Shown here one piece after another: positions 4,226 to 7,503 of a stretch of 7,503 nucleotides of DNA; within the stretch, counting starts at the first letter, position 1, and the number at the start of each line of letters is the position of its first letter. Source of the DNA: Cocleimonas sp. (GTDB lineage Bacteria > Pseudomonadota > Gammaproteobacteria > Thiotrichales > Thiotrichaceae); contig JAKIUW010000046.1 of assembly GCA_021647365.1 (NCBI GenBank), positions 1 through 7,503 on the forward strand, written 5' to 3'. Position numbers and translations under genes: made by a program. The notes under the pieces were generated by a model that searched no databases, had not been told where the DNA came from, and worked only from the letters and a program-made list of their open reading frames with translations.

Positions 4226-5398
4226 TTATTGACCTAAAGAACGATACCAGCGACTTACTTTTTCACGTTCTTCATCCGTCATTTTAGTCAAATTACCCAA
4301 TGGCATTATTTTTTGCATCACCTGAGCATTTATCTTATCGGCATTGTTTTCTAGCACGCCTTCTTTATCGTAAGCTAATCCTGCTGGCGGCGTGACAAAC
4401 CCAGGTTGTGTTGGCTTGCTGCTGTGACAGCTGAAACAGCGTTGTTCAAAAATTGGCAGAACTTGTGCTGTAGTGACTTTATCAGATGCTTCTAATGCCT
4501 CTTGCTTGGCAGGCATCGTTGCCATCACAATCATAATAAATCCAAACAGTGCGGTGGGTAACATCCATACTGCTTTGCTTATGTGACGAATATTAAAGTA
4601 ATGACGTGCCAGTATACCGACAGCAGATACTGCAATTAACACCAACCAATTGTATTGATTTCCATAAGTCGTGGGGAAATGATTACTGATCATAATGAAC
4701 AGCACTGGCAAGGTTAGGTAGTTGTTGTGGCGTGAACGTAACAAGCCGTTTTCGCCGTAGCTTGCATCAGGAATACGATCTTCTGAAAGTGCTTTAACCA
4801 ACTCTTTTTGTGCAGGGATAATGACAAAAAAAACATTGCCTGCCATGATGGTGCCGATGGCTGCGCCCACATGAATATATGCTGCTCTAGGACTTAGGAA
4901 TTGTGTCAGTAAATAAGCCAGAACCGCCAAGTAAATAAAAACTATAACACCTAAAAGCAAAGGTTTTGATTTTAGTGTTTTGCACAGTAAATCATAAACA
5001 AACCAGCTAAACACGCCACTCGCAACGCCGATAATAATAGCCATCGTAGGGGTTAAGTCATACACTGATGGATCAATCATCATCGCAGTAGCATTGTAGT
5101 AATAGACAATGATGAGTAAGGTCATGCCGCTCACCCATGTCATATACGCCTCCCACTTAAACCAGTGCAAAACCTCAGGGAGTTTTTCAGGGCCGTTAGT
5201 GAATTTTTTTAGATGATAAAAACCACCGCCGTGCACAGCCCATAGGTTTCCGTCGATACCTTTTTCTTGAGGGGCTTGGCGATTAAGATGATTTTCGAGC
5301 CAGTTGAAATAGAACGATGCGCCTATCCATGCGACGCCGACAATAAAATGAATCCAGCGAACAAGAAGGTTTAGCCATTCTACGATATGCGCTTCCAA
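4226..5398 (-). CDS. puuD: Membrane urate oxidase (urate hydroxylase) with cytochrome c domain
   Basis: The 390-residue protein has the PuuD architecture. It has an N-terminal Urate_ox_N (DUF989) membrane domain with about eight hydrophobic segments (roughly 9-30, 86-101, 115-137, 147-168, 174-195, 226-240, 248-266, 278-296). A C-terminal cytochrome c domain carries CFSCH at 321-325 and a likely Met ligand near 365 in MPLGNLTKMT. Family landmarks are VRWIHFIVGVAWIGASFYFNWLEN without gaps, WAVHGGGFYHLKKF and RSRHNNYLTLPVLFIMISNH. PuuD oxidises urate to 5-hydroxyisourate and passes electrons to the respiratory chain through its heme. The start is TTG at 5398, since a stop lies two codons upstream and no ATG is available. 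A strong GAGGGAG site supports it. It is the last gene of the operon, three bases after uraH. Confidence 0.95.
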   Translation of the reverse strand: MEAHIVEWLNLLVRWIHFIVGVAWIGASFYFNWLENHLNRQAPQEKGIDGNLWAVHGGGFYHLKKFTNGPEKLPEVLHWFKWEAYMTWVSGMTLLIIVYYYNATAMMIDPSVYDLTPTMAIIIGVASGVFSWFVYDLLCKTLKSKPLLLGVIVFIYLAVLAYLLTQFLSPRAAYIHVGAAIGTIMAGNVFFVIIPAQKELVKALSEDRIPDASYGENGLLRSRHNNYLTLPVLFIMISNHFPTTYGNQYNWLVLIAVSAVGILARHYFNIRHISKAVWMLPTALFGFIMIVMATMPAKQEALEASDKVTTAQVLPIFEQRCFSCHSSKPTQPGFVTPPAGLAYDKEGVLENNADKINAQVMQKIMPLGNLTKMTDEEREKVSRWYRSLGQ

Positions 5399-5401
5399 TG
5401 A

Positions 5402-5743
5402 TTAACTCCCTCGATAAGTGCTGTAGCCAAAAGGTGAGAGCAATAACGGAATATGGTAATGTTCGCCGTTGCCTTTTATATCAAAAACAATTTCTGCATA
5501 GGGATAAAAAGCTTCTACACCTTGTTTTTTAAAATACTGCTCTGTCACAAATAAGACTTTGTAGCGCCCTGCTTTTAAAACCATATCATCAGACAACAAA
5601 TCACCTACGCGACCATCGCTATTTGTTGTGCCGCCACCTAGTAAATCCCATTTTCCATTGATGAATTGAGATAGTGTTAAATCAATACCTTCGGCAGGCT
5701 TGCCGACCGCAGTGTCTAAAACGTGGGTAGTTATTTGACTCAT
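5402..5743 (-). CDS. uraH: 5-Hydroxyisourate hydrolase (transthyretin-like)
   Basis: The 113-residue product has the full bacterial HIUase length. Catalytic signatures are all present: His7 in ITTHVLDTAVGKPA, Arg45 in SDGRVGDLL, His97 in HYHIPLLLSPFGYSTYRGS, and the C-terminal YRGS tetrapeptide (110-113) that separates HIUases from transport-type transthyretins. There is no signal peptide, so it should act in the cytoplasm. It hydrolyses 5-hydroxyisourate, the PuuD product, to OHCU. ATG 5743 is preceded by a modest GAAGAG purine stretch. It begins 12 bases after the sterol-desaturase-family gene and ends three bases before puuD, consistent with one mRNA. Confidence 0.96.
   Translation of the reverse strand: MSQITTHVLDTAVGKPAEGIDLTLSQFINGKWDLLGGGTTNSDGRVGDLLSDDMVLKAGRYKVLFVTEQYFKKQGVEAFYPYAEIVFDIKGNGEHYHIPLLLSPFGYSTYRGS
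5406..5412 (-). promoter_or_regulatory. Strong ribosome binding site that fixes the TTG start of puuD
   Basis: GAGGGAG reads on the minus strand at 5412-5406, inside the last codons of uraH. GGGAG ends seven bases before the TTG at 5398-5396. The good site and spacing offset the weak start codon. Confidence 0.75.
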
Positions 5744-5755
5744 AATTACTCTTCG

Positions 5756-6886
5756 TTATTTCAGTTGTTTAAGGAAGGGGAAAATTTGTTGTTTAATTAA
5801 GCCATCAGGCACGTAATCACCAACAACTCCGTATTCTTTAGGCCATTCTTCTTGCCCTTTAACAGCAGTACCAAATATATAGTCCAAGAAGGAAAAGTGC
5901 GCTGCATAATTCTTATCAATTGCTGCTTTATCACTAGAATGGTGCCAATGATGAAACTGTGGCGTAACAATAATATATTGTAGCCAGCCAAACTTAAATT
6001 TAACATTCGCATGATTAAAAACAGCTTGTAAACCAACGACAATAATATATGCATCAATCACCGATTTGGAGAACCCTAACAAAAATACAGGTATCAAAAC
6101 TAGACAGCGGGTGGCAATAATTTCAAGCAGGTGCTGGCGTGAACCTGCCATCCAATCCATTTTCTTGGCAGAATGATGAATCGCATGAAAACGCCATAAA
6201 AAAGGGATTTCGTGATAACCACGGTGTGCCCAATATTGCACCAGATCAGCCAGTAAAATAATCAATAAAAGCTGCCCCCAAAACGGTAACGTTTGAATAA
6301 ACACATCTGTTCCCAACATTGATACCCAACCAAACATATCGTAAACAACATGATTAGTGACTAAGAGCATAAAACCAATTAACAAATGATTTAATAGAAA
6401 GTGGTTAAAGTCCGTTTTCCAGCCTAGACGAAAAACTCGCTGATTTCGGTGTGGCCATAGTTTTTCAATGATAATAAAAATAAGGCTAGAACCCAGCAAA
6501 TCGAGAATAAACCAATCAAGCCCTATGTAGAGCTGCTTATCCTCAAAGCTTTTAACTTCAATATTATTAGCACCCAGTAAAATGGTTATGCTGATAAAAA
6601 TCCAAGAAACCATACCTAAATATTTTATTTTAGTGCCACTTCTATTATTTGCACCAAAACCTCGAACAATATTAAAAGTAGCCAGACCACCCGCAAGTAT
6701 CAAGGCATAGAACATAAGCTGTCGAATAAACTCAACGCTGTAATTTTTGCGCAAATCAGGAGTGGTTAAGTACTCAGGAAAATAAAAAGCGAGAACACCA
6801 AGAAAACTAAGAATAGAAAGAGTCAGGGCAATAATGCCACTAATTACACCCTCGCCAAATTTAAGTTTGATTTCACGTTCAGCCAT
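5756..6886 (-). CDS. Sterol desaturase/fatty acid hydroxylase family membrane protein
   Basis: The 376-residue integral membrane protein has hydrophobic segments near 13-36, 52-72, 89-106, 123-141, 163-183, 202-218 and 263-290. The eight-histidine diiron signature of the fatty acid hydroxylase superfamily is complete: H221-RGY-H225, H234-AI-H237-H238 and H312-H313-W-H315-H316. Extra conserved-type histidines are at 252, 292 and 330. Family enzymes use O2 and a di-iron centre to hydroxylate or desaturate lipids and related substrates; the substrate here is unknown. It carries an extra N-terminal membrane portion (about 1-120) ahead of the catalytic core. Its ATG overlaps the uraD stop in TAATG, suggesting coupled translation, and uraH follows 12 bases on. 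From memory, such genes recur beside puuD/uraH/uraD in other proteobacteria, but no role is established. Confidence 0.9.
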   Translation of the reverse strand: MAEREIKLKFGEGVISGIIALTLSILSFLGVLAFYFPEYLTTPDLRKNYSVEFIRQLMFYALILAGGLATFNIVRGFGANNRSGTKIKYLGMVSWIFISITILLGANNIEVKSFEDKQLYIGLDWFILDLLGSSLIFIIIEKLWPHRNQRVFRLGWKTDFNHFLLNHLLIGFMLLVTNHVVYDMFGWVSMLGTDVFIQTLPFWGQLLLIILLADLVQYWAHRGYHEIPFLWRFHAIHHSAKKMDWMAGSRQHLLEIIATRCLVLIPVFLLGFSKSVIDAYIIVVGLQAVFNHANVKFKFGWLQYIIVTPQFHHWHHSSDKAAIDKNYAAHFSFLDYIFGTAVKGQEEWPKEYGVVGDYVPDGLIKQQIFPFLKQLK

Positions 6887-7389
6887 TATATATTCTCTAG
6901 AAGTTTACTAAGTCGGACATGGGTAATCTTACGCTGTTCTTCGGCAGCATTCATAAGCTCTTGCTCTCGTGTATTTGGCAAACGCTGTAATAATAATTCT
7001 AACATTTCATTAGCACTTTTACCGCTTGCGCAAACAATAAAAATAAAGCCAAACTTCTCTTTATAATCTTTATTGCCTTGCGATAGTGATTGTAATGTAT
7101 TTTCTGTAGCGGTGTTTACGCCGGATTGTTCGTGCCCAGCAGATTCTGCCGTATTACGATATTTTTCACGCAAGGTTGAAACATCACCAATTTCTGGATG
7201 TCCTTCAAAGGCTTGTAGCAAGTCTTCTTCTTTTGATAGCGCCCAACATTCATCTGCGGCTTTAATCACGGATTGAAAACTAGAATAGGTTTCTCGACTC
7301 ACGGTCATGCACTCACACCACCTTTCGCTGGTATTGCACTGCATGAAGGCATCAAATGCATCTTGGTGTAAGAGGTTATTTAAAGCCAC
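6886..7389 (-). CDS. uraD: OHCU decarboxylase
   Basis: The 167-residue protein has the normal UraD length and motifs. The catalytic His64 is in HPEIGD, Glu87 in HEQSGV, and Arg159 near the C-terminus in THVRL. These correspond to the His/Glu/Arg set known from structurally studied UraD enzymes. The central FGFIFIVCASGKSANEMLELLLQRLPN block is diagnostic. The protein is cytoplasmic, with no signal peptide. It decarboxylates 2-oxo-4-hydroxy-4-carboxy-5-ureidoimidazoline to (S)-allantoin, the third step after PuuD and UraH. The start is GTG 7389. It fits the family N-terminus (LNNLLHQDAFDAF, like LN.L....F) and is preceded by GGGA about five bases upstream; the next in-frame ATG would remove 15 residues. 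Its stop shares a base with the ATG of the following gene. Confidence 0.95.
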   Translation of the reverse strand: MALNNLLHQDAFDAFMQCNTSERWCECMTVSRETYSSFQSVIKAADECWALSKEEDLLQAFEGHPEIGDVSTLREKYRNTAESAGHEQSGVNTATENTLQSLSQGNKDYKEKFGFIFIVCASGKSANEMLELLLQRLPNTREQELMNAAEEQRKITHVRLSKLLENI

Positions 7390-7409
7390 TACTGTCCCGT
7401 TAACTTCAT
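7389..7409 (-). other. Six-codon mini-ORF overlapping the uraD start
   Basis: On the minus strand ATG at 7409-7407 opens a frame encoding MKLTGQ that ends in TAG at 7391-7389. The stop shares its last G with the GTG start of uraD (TAGTG). Its ATG in turn overlaps a TGA of the upstream frame (ATGA). It could couple translation into the GTG start or be chance; no strong ribosome binding site precedes it. Confidence 0.25.
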
Positions 7410-7503
7410 AACATCACCATTTGATTAAAGTCATGTTGTTTTCTATTGGGTGGATCACCTCGAAGAAGTGCCATAAGGTCGCGCTTCTCAAACAAATTAA
7501 GCT
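7406..7503 (-). CDS. Partial 3' end of an unidentified upstream gene
   Basis: From the window edge a minus-strand frame is open for 31 codons, to TGA at 7408-7406. It encodes a polar tail containing LFEKRDLMALLRGDPP. It is in the operon direction, ending 16 bases before uraD, as expected for a preceding operon gene. I do not recognise the family. A purine-catabolism gene such as an allantoinase, a transporter or a regulator would fit the setting, but nothing here shows it. The alternative, a plus-strand ORF starting at an ATG near 7433 and running off the window, is also open, so the assignment is uncertain. Confidence 0.35.
   Translation of the reverse strand, partial: LNLFEKRDLMALLRGDPPNRKQHDFNQMVML

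Noticed and set aside
5797..6057. Minus-strand ORF of 86 codons
   Set aside because: Out-of-frame shadow within the sterol-desaturase-family gene.
7073..7276. Plus-strand ORF of 67 codons
   Set aside because: Antisense to the conserved core of uraD, no domain.

Overview
The window looks like chromosomal DNA from an AT-rich (roughly 40% GC) proteobacterium, most likely a gammaproteobacterium. The evidence is an E. coli-type 93-residue PpiC parvulin, a membrane-anchored cytochrome c5-type protein, CCA-encoding tRNA genes and a PuuD-type urate oxidation operon. No genus can be named with confidence.

Positions 1-710 are a mobile-element scar. The right end of an IS21-family element (end of istB plus two terminal repeats) is inserted into the 3' part of a minus-strand tyrosine recombinase gene. 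Only the recombinase N-terminal part is left, and its stop codon comes from the insertion sequence. The gene starts just beyond the 3' end of tRNA-Ser(GCU) (711-802), the usual layout for an island or prophage integrated at a tRNA 3' end. A long imperfect palindrome (661-701) lies between them.

Positions 803-3732 hold ppiC (plus strand) and, convergent to it, a diheme cytochrome c5-type gene (minus strand). A strong hairpin at 2494-2515 could terminate both. An IS5-family element (about 1323-2468) sits between ppiC and that terminator and is dead: two in-frame stops plus an internal deletion that removes part of the catalytic core. The region upstream of the cytochrome gene contains an FNR/ANR-like site.

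Positions 3733-4180 hold tRNA-Arg(CCG) followed 20 nt later by a MazG-like/dCTPase-type nucleotide pyrophosphohydrolase. That gene has no evident ribosome binding site or promoter of its own. A nine-cytosine run lies just after it.

Positions 4226-7503 are a tightly packed minus-strand operon, read from right to left: end of an unidentified ORF, a six-codon mini-ORF, uraD, a sterol-desaturase/fatty-acid-hydroxylase family membrane protein, uraH, puuD. PuuD oxidises urate to 5-hydroxyisourate using a C-terminal cytochrome c domain, UraH hydrolyses that to OHCU, and UraD decarboxylates OHCU to (S)-allantoin. The histidine-rich membrane oxygenase between uraD and uraH starts in a TAATG overlap with uraD, so it is probably co-translated, but it has no assigned step in urate breakdown. 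It is the most interesting functional unknown here.
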